A DNA stretch of 64,000 nucleotides from Nostoc sp. 'Peltigera membranacea cyanobiont' N6 (GTDB lineage Bacteria > Cyanobacteriota > Cyanobacteriia > Cyanobacteriales > Nostocaceae): positions 1,984,001 through 2,048,000 of the forward strand of contig NZ_CP026681.1 in assembly GCF_002949735.1 (NCBI RefSeq), written 5' to 3'. Every line of letters begins with the position of its first letter. The first letter of the stretch is position 1. Shown here piece after piece: positions 32,239 through 41,095 of this stretch. The position numbers and the translations under genes are program-made. The notes beneath the pieces were generated by a model. The model was not told the origin of the DNA, searched no databases, and worked only from the letters and a program-made list of their open reading frames with translations.

Positions 32239-33633
32239 TTATATATCTAAAACAAGCTGTTTTTCTTGCTCCAGTTCCTTCTTTATCCAGGCAAGTTGCT
32301 GTCCAATGGCTAGGTGCTGCATTGGTACTTTTGTCTCATATCCCTTTGCTTTTAAAATGGGCGTTACCTCCTGTCTGTAAAGCTTGCCCGTCAAGAATAC
32401 AAACTCTATTTCCGGGGACGCGACTTGTATGAGGCTTTCTGCTACTTGTTGCGCCCATAGTATGCGTTCCTTATGAGATAAGGAATAGGGGGATTTGTCG
32501 TAGGGTTTGATGATTGCTTCTGGGTTAATAACTTGATGTAAAGGTGACAGGATATACCATCTTGAGTTTTGGCCTTCTACGTAGCGACGGCACGCTTGAA
32601 AGTGCTGGGAATAATATAAGTCTTTGGCGGCAGCAGGGTAGCTAAGCTGCTTGCCACATCCTGCAACCAGGTAGATTTTTTTCTTGGGAGTGAACTTTCT
32701 GTAGGTGCTGATCACCAGATTGAGGTTGTGGGCGATTCTTCCCATAGTATGCGTCCGTCCTTTGTTTGTCAGCCGAGGGTCAATCCTATGTCGGTTGAGA
32801 ACCCTGCAAACATGACAGTTGCACTTTGGCGCACAGTGGGTTGGTATCCGAATTAATTTTTCCTCGTGGCTGACGAACATCCCACCGCCTAGTCCTTCCC
32901 GGATAAAAGTTGAACCATCAAAGGATAGTCCCATCTGAATAAAAGCTTTGGCATACTGGGGCGAGCATAATCCAAAAACGTGTAGGTGAGCATTTGGCTC
33001 GTGCAATGGTGCGATGGCTACGCCCGCCACAGGCATCGCATCCGCCTTCGACAATACTCGTTCTGAGTCAATTAGCGATCGCACAACTTGAGTGATTGTT
33101 TTGATAATGTGTAAGTTAATCGAATACTCTCTCGCCTGGGAAACAAGCCCACCGATGCCGAGATGACGGTATCCCAGTCCCAAAAGATATTTTGCTACTT
33201 CAAGGCGTTCACTGAGAGACTGCCCGTGGATGACTGCTAGGGGTATTCTGTTGGGAAGATAACTTTTAGCAAGTTGGATAAATGTTTCTGCTTGTTTAAG
33301 GTTGTATTCTTGCCGTTCCCTGATATTTTCTCCAACAAGTAAATGGTCGGGACAAACAATAATATCGCCGACCTTTGAGCGTTCTCGATATCTATGAATA
33401 GACCAGTAAGCATCAACATATTTACCGTTTAGAGTGGGGATATCTTGGTCACGGTAGTTAAATGATCCACAGTCATGAACAATGGGACTATCTGGAACAA
33501 TTTCTGCTTTGATCGCGAGTGAGTATAGCCAGCCTACCGGCTGATACTCAAGCAACTGCCAGATTGGGATTTTTTTACCCTTGCTTCTAACAAAATCGCT
33601 CTTACCCAATACTGGATAGAAACCTAATTTCAT
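32239..33633 (-). CDS. TGT/DpdA-like 7-deazaguanine transglycosylase with DUF6884-like C-terminus
   Basis: Residues 1-315 match tRNA-guanine transglycosylase-like enzymes: HDCGSF with Asp ~54, VIHGQS, GIGGLV, a second Asp in GLSFDGSTF (~239), and a zinc site CNCHVC with His 26 residues later in RIAHNL (C271, C273, C276, H302). The C-terminal ~145 residues (KKIYLVAGCGKQL ... AKDLYYSQHF ... WYILSPLHQVINPE) resemble DUF6884, found with DpdA-type proteins. DpdA enzymes insert 7-deazaguanines into DNA, unlike tRNA TGT. No preQ0 genes are here; they may be chromosomal. A small hairpin is embedded in the reading frame. Confidence 0.75.
   Translation of the reverse strand: MKLGFYPVLGKSDFVRSKGKKIPIWQLLEYQPVGWLYSLAIKAEIVPDSPIVHDCGSFNYRDQDIPTLNGKYVDAYWSIHRYRERSKVGDIIVCPDHLLVGENIRERQEYNLKQAETFIQLAKSYLPNRIPLAVIHGQSLSERLEVAKYLLGLGYRHLGIGGLVSQAREYSINLHIIKTITQVVRSLIDSERVLSKADAMPVAGVAIAPLHEPNAHLHVFGLCSPQYAKAFIQMGLSFDGSTFIREGLGGGMFVSHEEKLIRIPTHCAPKCNCHVCRVLNRHRIDPRLTNKGRTHTMGRIAHNLNLVISTYRKFTPKKKIYLVAGCGKQLSYPAAAKDLYYSQHFQACRRYVEGQNSRWYILSPLHQVINPEAIIKPYDKSPYSLSHKERILWAQQVAESLIQVASPEIEFVFLTGKLYRQEVTPILKAKGYETKVPMQHLAIGQQLAWIKKELEQEKQLVLDI
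33010..33040. repeat. Dispersed-repeat hairpin inside the DpdA-like gene
   Basis: TGCGATG...CATCGCA enclose GGCTACGCCCGCCACAGG, like the 'GCGATGGCTACGCC' dispersed repeats of Nostocales. It is read in frame as ADAMPVAGVAIAP (~198-209) within the TGT-like domain. Confidence 0.65.
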
Positions 33634-34013
33634 AGTATTTAAACGAGCAGAAGTTGATTTACATTCGTTAAGTTAACCCTCTGCTTGGAAAGGGCTAACT
33701 AGTAGATGTCTGTATTTATTTGCAATATTTAGAAGATACTGCCGCCAACGGTTAGATACTCTTGTAGCAAGAGTGCTAATATCACTTGCTGGAATTTCTT
33801 CTGCTTCAGTTTCAAAAGTATATCAAAGTGAATCTTGGCGTGATACTTCATACCATCGAAGTGGATACAGCACTTACGGCAGCTATGAGGTACATTCCCA
33901 AATCTGAAAGCTTTGATAGGAGAGGGCAAGGAGAAAAACTGTATTGCGTAATAGCCGGAAGCGCTGTATTGAAACTAGGATTGAGTTGAAAGTCTTGAAT
34001 CATATTTTTATCC
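33634..34013. other. Gap with a possible small, broken minus-strand gene
   Basis: A 50-residue frame starts ATG 34004 with a good AAGGA 7 bases upstream and ends early; a second minus frame shifted by one base then reads PHSCRKCCIHFDGMKYHAKIHF to a stop at 33729. Together they might be a frameshifted small gene of ~90 residues. A hairpin GTTAACCCT...AGGGCTAAC lies at 33671-33701. No family recognised. Confidence 0.35.
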
Positions 34014-34898
34014 TTACTGGGGAAGATATAAACACTTGTTTTGTTCTGCTAGCCTATTTGTGTGATAGTTATCAAGAATCATTTTCTTAAATTCTTCTCT
34101 TGTTGCTTGCAAGTCGCGGAATATTTTGTCAGTAGGATAGAAGAATACCGACTGTTGGCGGCTGTAAAACCAGACCAGTTGATTGATAGTATAGGTATCA
34201 TTGCTATCAAGCAGTACGTAACTAATTTGTTGGTAAAAATTTTCTAGAGAGAAGGGACGCTTTTTAGCAGTTGTTCGTACATCGATGAGAGTATTTCCAG
34301 CAATTATCTGGCAATCAGCACCTCCAAGATATTGACTTAAAGGGTATGAAGCATTGCAAGTAATATTCCCACTTACTTGATTAGCTACTGTTTGCCAGGT
34401 ACGGGGTACAATACCGATGATTTGAGATGTATCTTGGATACTAGAAAGCCATTTTTTGAAATATTCTGGTTCAAGCTGAAGGGTTTTTTCTCCTTGTAGA
34501 AAAGGTTGAATAATCTCATGAATATTACGGCTACGAGCATAATTTTCTAATGCACCCAAGACCATACACTTTAGAGCTTCTTCTTCAAGTGAATTTGAAT
34601 TTTTAATGCAATAATCGAAGGCATATTCTATTTTTAGGGCTTTTGCTCCAACCTGAGCAAGACAATTAGTAAACCATGTTTGGTCTTCATAGATGCTTCC
34701 TAAATACTTAGCAAGTGCTTTGGCGATCGCATTTCCTACTAAGGGGAAATCTACCCCATCAACTGGTCTGATAATTTCTTGATTTTCTAATAGCTGGTTA
34801 TGGTTAGTAATCATCTTGATGACTGTCTTGTTGAGTCTAGAGTCAAACCATCTCCTGATAGGTGAGTTTCTATTTTTTAATTCGGATGTTAAGCTCAC
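34014..34898 (-). CDS. Hypothetical protein with PD-(D/E)XK-like core
   Basis: The 294-residue protein ends in a block GGADCQIIAGNTLIDVRTT, then FYQQISYVLLDSNDTYTINQLVWFYSRQ, a layout of nuclease-fold proteins (D...(I)D(I)KT...Q) but with Arg in place of Lys. Such proteins are frequent hypothetical neighbours in cyanobacterial accessory DNA. The start is an ATG with a weak ribosome site. It lies at the end of the conjugation-type block. A catalytic or only DNA-binding role is possible. Confidence 0.6.
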   Translation of the reverse strand: MSLTSELKNRNSPIRRWFDSRLNKTVIKMITNHNQLLENQEIIRPVDGVDFPLVGNAIAKALAKYLGSIYEDQTWFTNCLAQVGAKALKIEYAFDYCIKNSNSLEEEALKCMVLGALENYARSRNIHEIIQPFLQGEKTLQLEPEYFKKWLSSIQDTSQIIGIVPRTWQTVANQVSGNITCNASYPLSQYLGGADCQIIAGNTLIDVRTTAKKRPFSLENFYQQISYVLLDSNDTYTINQLVWFYSRQQSVFFYPTDKIFRDLQATREEFKKMILDNYHTNRLAEQNKCLYLPQ

Positions 34899-35142
34899 TT
34901 TTTAGTTTTTTGTTTGAGATACTACATTGAGTATCTGCGTGAGCTTTACGTAGTAATTTTTGTTTTAATCGGGTTACTGATTTAAGTAAAGAGACTAATC
35001 ATTCAAAATCAGTGAAAAGTTTATGAAGTAAGCTTTTTAAATTTCGTAACTCGTACAAATTTGGATAAATTCTCAATTCAAGTTTTTATATTTTCAATGC
35101 GACTTTGCAAACTTGGTATTAGACAACCTGGTAATAGCTAGT

Positions 35143-36744
35143 TTACAACTCAACTTCTCTCGACTTGCTTTTAGATGCAGCCGCAACAGTTTGCCGTTGA
35201 AGGGAGGGTATGTGTTCAGTTGGGGTATATTGCTGCCGAATTTCTTCCCCTCGCCATTGTTGTAAGTCGCTCATAATGTCTTTGAGGGGAACAAAATCGA
35301 CGACTGTTTCTCCTTTCTTTTCAGCTTCATTTGTCTTATGGTTTAAAATCTTGAAGTACATTTCCCTCTGGTCGGCAATTGGTAACTTGCCGTCATTCTC
35401 ATTTATCCGTTGAAGAATCTCTTCATTACCCTGGTTCATTGCCTTTCCCCAGTCAGGGCTACCATGCTTGACCATGTTCGCCCATTCCTCAGCGATATAT
35501 GGGTGAACTTTCACAGGCAGATCGCCAGCTGCTTGTATGACTCGTTCTTTGGGTGCAGATGCGGCTGCGGGTGTAGATTGTTCATTACCAAAGATTTGTT
35601 CCAAGTTGAGTTTGCTGGCGTTCTGGGCAATAAACTTGACTTGGTTGATGTCGTAGTCAGAGATGTTCATCTTGCTGACTTCTTTGGTAATCCCAGCTTC
35701 GGTTTTATTCAAGTCAAACCGGACAAGTTCCTGAGTACCTTTCTCTTGAGTAGTTTTAAATAATTGCAGGCTGGCTCGATTATTTTCGGGTTCACGAGTA
35801 CGCTTGATGGTAAATTCACCTACTGTAAGTTCTTCCTTCTCAGCCTGGATGAGGACATTATTAAGGGTATGCAACATCTCGTTTTGTTTAAATACTTCCA
35901 GGGTTTTAATCGTGCCAGCAGGTGCAAGACTTCCCAGGCTATTTGCTACATCACGGATATCGGCATTGTTGAGGTCAGGGAGCTTGCCATTGTCGCCCAA
36001 GTACTCTGCCACAATGAGAAACTCCTGACGTTCAATAGGTAACATCTCTGTAGGTTTTTTCGTTATTTTGGGTTCCTCTTTTTTGTTGAGTTTAAAATCC
36101 ATCAAAGAGTTTTCCCACCCAAATAGTTCATCACTGCGGCGGTGAATGCTAACAGTGTCTCCCTCTTGGCAAATCACAAATGTATCGCTACGGTAAATAC
36201 GTGACCCATCTTGTTCAAGAGTGCCGTATTTTTTTAACATTGCGATCGCGGTTTCAGCAATGTCTTTATTTTCCCCGTTGTAGCGTTCCTCCCGCGCTTG
36301 TTTATTATTAATTTGATAGATAGGTACTTCAACCTGACGCGCCCACTGTTGCGCTGCTGGCTCTACACCTTGGGAGTTAGCTACTTCTTGATAGCTGAAT
36401 TCAGGTGCATATTTGTTTCGATTATTAGTTTCTAGCTCCTCTGGCTCTTGTGCAAAAAACTGATTGCGAGTTGCATTTTCGTTTACCTCTCCTTCAGTTT
36501 TATCTTGAGGTTGGTAGTTACTAACAACTATCTCTCTGATTTGAAGAGTTTCTTTGGACTGTGCTATTTCTTCTTGAAGATTATTGACCACATCATCTTC
36601 AAAACTCTCATCTGCTTCTATTTCAACAGATGAGTTTATTTCTTGAGTTATGGGCGAACTGTTTTCGCTGTTTTCATCTTGTAGTAACTTATTTATAGTC
36701 AGATGACTATCATCTAACAGTGGATTTACTTCTATAGCAGTCAA
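35143..36744 (-). CDS. Hypothetical plasmid protein, 533 aa
   Basis: The N-terminal ~130 residues are acidic and low in complexity, then EPAAQQWARQVEVPIYQINNKQAREERYNGENKDIAETAIAMLKKYG marks a folded segment, and later TLEVFKQNEMLHTLNNVL and PKERVIQAAGDLPVKVHPYIAEEW. I know no family, but such proteins sit beside coupling-protein genes on cyanobacterial plasmids. It starts 22 bases after the 36766-37404 gene and lies downstream of the T4CP, so it is probably in the same operon and linked to DNA transfer. Confidence 0.6.
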   Translation of the reverse strand: MTAIEVNPLLDDSHLTINKLLQDENSENSSPITQEINSSVEIEADESFEDDVVNNLQEEIAQSKETLQIREIVVSNYQPQDKTEGEVNENATRNQFFAQEPEELETNNRNKYAPEFSYQEVANSQGVEPAAQQWARQVEVPIYQINNKQAREERYNGENKDIAETAIAMLKKYGTLEQDGSRIYRSDTFVICQEGDTVSIHRRSDELFGWENSLMDFKLNKKEEPKITKKPTEMLPIERQEFLIVAEYLGDNGKLPDLNNADIRDVANSLGSLAPAGTIKTLEVFKQNEMLHTLNNVLIQAEKEELTVGEFTIKRTREPENNRASLQLFKTTQEKGTQELVRFDLNKTEAGITKEVSKMNISDYDINQVKFIAQNASKLNLEQIFGNEQSTPAAASAPKERVIQAAGDLPVKVHPYIAEEWANMVKHGSPDWGKAMNQGNEEILQRINENDGKLPIADQREMYFKILNHKTNEAEKKGETVVDFVPLKDIMSDLQQWRGEEIRQQYTPTEHIPSLQRQTVAAASKSKSREVEL

Positions 36745-36765
36745 ATTTTCATTATCAGATAATAA

Positions 36766-37404
36766 CTATTTTGTATCTTCAGAATTTTCAATAATTTCAG
36801 CAGATGGAGGTAGTAGCTTAATCAGTGGTTCACTTGCTACATCTATTATTTCATCTGGGGTAAGTATTTCAGTGACGAGATTAGTTGTACATTTACCTTC
36901 GCTATTTTGTTCGTAGATAACGATTTGTTTTTCTGAACCTTCTGACTCCAGATAAGCTGTAATTTTCAGAGCGCTTTCACCTGTTTGCTGATAATCATTA
37001 TTTAAATTGGGTACATCTTCTAATAATCTAGCAGCAATTCTTTGTGCTTGATAGTCTGTAAAAGGTTCAGTTTCTATTGTGTATTGACCTTCTATTAATA
37101 GATCGGGCATTAACACAATATTAGTTTCCTGATTACTTTTTATAGTTTGGTTGGTTAAATCTACCTTTTCCCATTTATACGCACCAGGGGTAGATTCATC
37201 AGGTACAAGATTGTAAATGTCTTTGCCAACTTCAACTGCGATTTTACTTGCTTCTTGAGCTTCTTTGAGTTTTTCGAGAATTACTTTAGTTATCTTAGTC
37301 AGTGTATTGATGAGGGTTTTACTTAATTCCCGACTTATTTTAATTGCAGTATCGGCTGTATTTAAATATGATTCATTAATTTGAGTGTGTCTGGAGTCAA
37401 ACAT
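36766..37404 (-). CDS. Hypothetical protein, 212 aa, conjugation block
   Basis: No recognised family. The N-terminal ~65 residues form a helical, coiled-coil-prone stretch (SRELSKTLINTLTKITKVILEKLKEA) and the rest is acidic and strand-rich. It lies 22 bases before the 35143-36744 gene and 87 bases after the coupling protein gene, all on the minus strand, so it is likely part of the transfer region. Confidence 0.55.
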   Translation of the reverse strand: MFDSRHTQINESYLNTADTAIKISRELSKTLINTLTKITKVILEKLKEAQEASKIAVEVGKDIYNLVPDESTPGAYKWEKVDLTNQTIKSNQETNIVLMPDLLIEGQYTIETEPFTDYQAQRIAARLLEDVPNLNNDYQQTGESALKITAYLESEGSEKQIVIYEQNSEGKCTTNLVTEILTPDEIIDVASEPLIKLLPPSAEIIENSEDTK

Positions 37405-37490
37405 ATATTAATTGTGGTGAAAATAATTTATCAACTCAAACAGTCTGATTATGCTTTACAAAAACCAGTTGACTATCAAACTTAAAGTTT

Positions 37491-39257
37491 TTAGAAAAAG
37501 CTCTTGTACGCATCAACAGGTAACGGTGCATTGCCTGCTTGTACAGGTGCTTGTGGGATAGGAAACTTCCGATCTACTTCCTTGACTCGCAAATCTAAAT
37601 CTTCCTGTGTGGGCTTTTTCTGGGTACTTTTCCTAGCAAGCTCCTTAATGACTTTATCCCAGTTAGTATCGTTTTCTTGTTCGAGTCCGATAATATATTT
37701 TGGGATTTTGATATTTTTTAATATTGGTACTGAACCCTCATTTTTATTACTATAAGCTGGGTTAATAAATAGACATTTACCGGGTGGTAATTTAAGGAAT
37801 TGGGCAGGCTCGAACAGCTTCCGAGTCCGTTCTTGTTCGCTGATAGATGTGCTGGCTTTACCCCCTCCAGTTGAGCGAGATTTTTGTTTATATTTAATTT
37901 CCTCTTCACCTAAATATGCAGAAAATAATCTGGCGGATTCTTCTTCACCAGGATTAAAAACAAATTTTGTGCCGCAGGCACCGAGGATGGCTTTAGAGAT
38001 TTCTCTACCATAAATCTTTTCAAGCTGACCCATATTTTGCCAACCCAGGATACCGCAGAATCCTTCGGAACGAGATTCGTTAAGCCATTTAAATAAATCT
38101 GGAAGGAAGATACTTGGCAACTCGTCAAGACATACTACTAATGGGCCATCTTCCTTGCGTTTTTTGGCGATGCTGCGGGAAACTACCATGTGGAGAATGC
38201 TAGTCATCAGTGGGCTGACAGCATCGCGGCGTTCGCGGTCTAACCCGAAGATAATCATCTGTTTGCGTTTTACCTCCAGGGGGAGGGTTGTTTTACCGAC
38301 AAAGCATCCCAATGTACCCCTTGCCATGAATCGGGTGAACATCAATGAAGCGCTACCAGCGATACCCGCTATGGTTTTTTCGGAGCCAGCCGAACTAAAT
38401 AATTGACCAAAAGCTATCTTAATCCAGGGGTTTAGTGCTGCTGCCATCAAGCGTTCGACCATCTTCTCGCTGGAAAGTATTGCCGCAGCCGTCATAATAT
38501 CAGCGCGATCGCCAAACTCTTTGGTTAGCATTAAGATAGCCTGCGTCAACTGATCGCCCGCAGGGCCGAAGAATGCATCCTCAGACGCATTACCCAACAA
38601 GCGAAAGTTCTTGTTAATAACTGTAGCTAACTGCCGTGCAGTCTCAGCATCGCTACTGTCGCGTAAAAAATCGATTGGGTTACATACCTCCGATTCGGGG
38701 AATCCTGGTGCAAATACGTGTACGTCATACCCCTTTGATTTGGCATAACTGGCGATTTTGGCTTGACTGGCATACTTGAAGTCGTATAGTACTATACCAA
38801 AACCTTGGTCAATTGCTGAGTAAATCATCGGGTTGATAGCCGAGAATGATTTACCGCTACCAGGTGCGCCAATTACAGCAGTTCCGCGTTGGACATCGGG
38901 TACATAAACTGGTACTCCCCCACTCCCCTTGGGTAATTTTTGACCCTTGTATTTGTGTATTCCAATATATAAACTGGCACTATCACATTTAGGAGCGACG
39001 ATTTGCTTGAGGGCTTTTTTCTTAGCTTGGGCGGTTTCCTTTGCTCCGCCCCAATAGCTAGTAGCAAGCTTGCCTTTTTTACCATTACTAAAAAGCTGTA
39101 AAAGCAACAATAAGCCAATTCCCCCTGCAAGTAGTAAACCTTGAGGTGACATGAGCTTATCTGTATATTTACTAAAGTCAGTATTACTATTTTTATGAGC
39201 AGCTTTTACTTCTCTAACAGTCTTAGTTTTAGCAGTTGCAAACAGATAATTATTCAT
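37491..39257 (-). CDS. VirD4/TraG-like type IV coupling protein
   Basis: A membrane helix near residues 38-58 (GLLLAGGIGLLLLLQLF) is followed by Walker A GAPGSGKS (~130-137) and YDFKYASQAKIA, then Walker B LVVCLDELPSIFLPDLFKWLNESRSEG and GWQNMGQLEKIYG, the signature of T4SS coupling ATPases. These bring the relaxase-DNA complex to the secretion channel. At 588 residues it is average for the family. Its neighbours are probable transfer proteins, but no relaxase or mating-pair genes lie in this window. Confidence 0.9.
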   Translation of the reverse strand: MNNYLFATAKTKTVREVKAAHKNSNTDFSKYTDKLMSPQGLLLAGGIGLLLLLQLFSNGKKGKLATSYWGGAKETAQAKKKALKQIVAPKCDSASLYIGIHKYKGQKLPKGSGGVPVYVPDVQRGTAVIGAPGSGKSFSAINPMIYSAIDQGFGIVLYDFKYASQAKIASYAKSKGYDVHVFAPGFPESEVCNPIDFLRDSSDAETARQLATVINKNFRLLGNASEDAFFGPAGDQLTQAILMLTKEFGDRADIMTAAAILSSEKMVERLMAAALNPWIKIAFGQLFSSAGSEKTIAGIAGSASLMFTRFMARGTLGCFVGKTTLPLEVKRKQMIIFGLDRERRDAVSPLMTSILHMVVSRSIAKKRKEDGPLVVCLDELPSIFLPDLFKWLNESRSEGFCGILGWQNMGQLEKIYGREISKAILGACGTKFVFNPGEEESARLFSAYLGEEEIKYKQKSRSTGGGKASTSISEQERTRKLFEPAQFLKLPPGKCLFINPAYSNKNEGSVPILKNIKIPKYIIGLEQENDTNWDKVIKELARKSTQKKPTQEDLDLRVKEVDRKFPIPQAPVQAGNAPLPVDAYKSFF

Positions 39258-39402
39258 ATTAATCTGTGTTAATTTGGTATGAGGAAATCGAAGAAATATG
39301 CAACTTCACTTAATTGCATATTTCTTCATTAGTTATCTGGTGTGTCCTCTCCAAGTCAAAAATTAAAGAGGATAGATTCTTCTATGATTGCCTTTTTACT
39401 TA

Positions 39403-40815
39403 TTACTTCTTCGGTACAGTGAGGGGTGTACCAAGGATAATTGGGTCTATCTCGCGGTAGGTGAAGAAGGGAACTGGGCCAATGAAGTAGGGTGAGCAGC
39501 CCAAGTCAACCCATCCCCGCTTGCAAATACGGAAGAACATCGCGGTGGTGATACTGCCGTCCGCTTCGTTAATGTCCCAGATGACTTGTTTAAATGATTT
39601 TCCAAAGGGATGACGACCTGTGGGTTCTTTCCCACCGTTGAGGCTGCCCAAGATGCCGAATCCGCCTTTAACGTTTTGATCTTTACCGGACATCCACTGT
39701 GCGCCAACGATAGTCTCACTACCCGAAACTTCGATGTGACCACACTTTTTCTCGCACGGGACATTAAACCCAGCTTGATAGCTACCGCTTATTGACTTCC
39801 AGCGTCCGCTTTCAAGCGAACCGAGGGGTAAGTCTACTTTGCCGATAAAGCTAACATCGGGGATGGGAACACTGGGGAACTGATCAAACGGTACATCTGC
39901 TAATCCCGGAACCTTACTAATTGTTGTGTTTTGCCAGTTAGTGAAGTCCTTTAGCTGTGCATCCTGAATACCGGGGATGCTGGTTAGTTTATATTTATTG
40001 AGTTTGACATACTTGCCAAGTTCCACTTCTCCCAGTTCGGGATAATTGTCTAGCACTTCACCAACAGTTTGGTAGCTTGCGGTGCTGCCTGTAACTTTGG
40101 TCACTAGTTCTTGAATTGGTGGGATGGCTCCAACTTCTGAATCTTCAAGCTTGGGAATTGCTTCGGCGAGGTCTTCGAGTGTTTGCCACTCTAGTGTCTC
40201 AAAATCTGACAGGTTGAGATTTTTGAGTTGAACGCCCGTGATGTTGGCGATATCTTCAAGCGTAAAATCTTCAATATTGAACTCAGTTGCTTCAAAATCG
40301 CCCAGTTCCATGACTTCGGCAAGGCTTTGTCCAGTACTCCAGGCGCGTGTCTCCTTCATACCAGGGTTTTTGATATTAGGGAATTCGACGCTGCCAGCAC
40401 CGCCGAATTTCATATTTTTGAACGTGATACTGCTCCAGTCAGGAGTAGGTGCGCCGTTGACGTATTTAGTTGCGACGGGCTGTGGCTGTTTGGTTTGTTT
40501 TGTTTTATCTATCGAAGTGTTCAAATTTGAATACTTCGATGGAACTGTTTGAGCTACTGCTTTCTCACCGAATAGGAGACTGCCGATATTGTAGCTACCT
40601 CCAAACCGGATTAACCCATGTAGGGCAAGTCCTGCAATAAGTCCTGCTACCATCAGGTAGCGTAAGTTATTAAATTTTTCCATCCGATACTCAAGCGCTC
40701 GGTTGGTTTTTTTGTGAGTGGTTTCCTGACTTGCAGCTCTCACTGGTACAATCGCAGTTACCTCGGTTGTGATATCTAAAATTTGGTTGTTGGAGGTCAA
40801 ATTTTCGTTATACAT
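39403..40815 (-). CDS. Membrane-anchored hypothetical protein, conjugation block
   Basis: A short cytoplasmic tail leads to one membrane helix (LMVAGLIAGLALHGLIRF, ~53-72). The long outer part has repeated short units built on 'LxDFxxLEWQTLEDLAEAIP' and 'VPGLADVPFDQFPSVPIPD', a repeated LRR-like or solenoid look, and ends with Cys-rich segments (CEKKCGH, CKRGWVDLGC). It is the first gene of a minus-strand block with the coupling protein 145 bases on. It may be a mating-pair surface protein. The Tn3-like element inserted 63 bases upstream of its start. Confidence 0.65.
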   Translation of the reverse strand: MYNENLTSNNQILDITTEVTAIVPVRAASQETTHKKTNRALEYRMEKFNNLRYLMVAGLIAGLALHGLIRFGGSYNIGSLLFGEKAVAQTVPSKYSNLNTSIDKTKQTKQPQPVATKYVNGAPTPDWSSITFKNMKFGGAGSVEFPNIKNPGMKETRAWSTGQSLAEVMELGDFEATEFNIEDFTLEDIANITGVQLKNLNLSDFETLEWQTLEDLAEAIPKLEDSEVGAIPPIQELVTKVTGSTASYQTVGEVLDNYPELGEVELGKYVKLNKYKLTSIPGIQDAQLKDFTNWQNTTISKVPGLADVPFDQFPSVPIPDVSFIGKVDLPLGSLESGRWKSISGSYQAGFNVPCEKKCGHIEVSGSETIVGAQWMSGKDQNVKGGFGILGSLNGGKEPTGRHPFGKSFKQVIWDINEADGSITTAMFFRICKRGWVDLGCSPYFIGPVPFFTYREIDPIILGTPLTVPKK

Positions 40816-40878
40816 CAGTGGTTATTTAAAAATTATTGATTCAAGAGAAAGTTTGTTTTACCTGTATTTGGTGTTATG

Positions 40879-40922
40879 GGCAGGACTGTGCCAAAACGGG
40901 AAAATTGTACGCTAAGGAATTA
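40879..40922 (+). repeat. Left 44-bp terminal inverted repeat of the Tn3 element
   Basis: Begins GGCAGGACTGTGCCAAAACG and is identical to the complement of 45643-45686. It should be the TnpA binding site. Confidence 0.95.
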
Positions 40923-40953
40923 ATGCAAACGCTATAACCATTGTGAGGCTTAG

Positions 40954-40985
40954 GTTTCAGCCATTGCTGAAACTCATTTTTTGTT
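40954..40985 (+). terminator. Hairpin with T-run inside the left end of Tn3
   Basis: GTTTCAGC and GCTGAAAC pair around CATT, and ATTTTTTG follows on the plus strand. It may stop transcription entering the element from the left. Confidence 0.65.
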
Positions 40986-40999
40986 TTATCCCTCAGTTA

Positions 41000-41034
41000 A
41001 CAGTTCAAGAGAAATATTAATTCTCTTAAACTGT
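41000..41034 (-). terminator. Hairpin after the TnpI gene
   Basis: ACAGTTCAAGAGAA and TTCTCTTAAACTGT pair with one mismatch around 7 bases, about 60 bases past the recombinase stop (41096). Confidence 0.55.
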
Positions 41035-41095
41035 AAAGTTGACATTGCTATTACTAGCAAAACGATATTTATTTTTAGCCAAATCTTATATTTAC

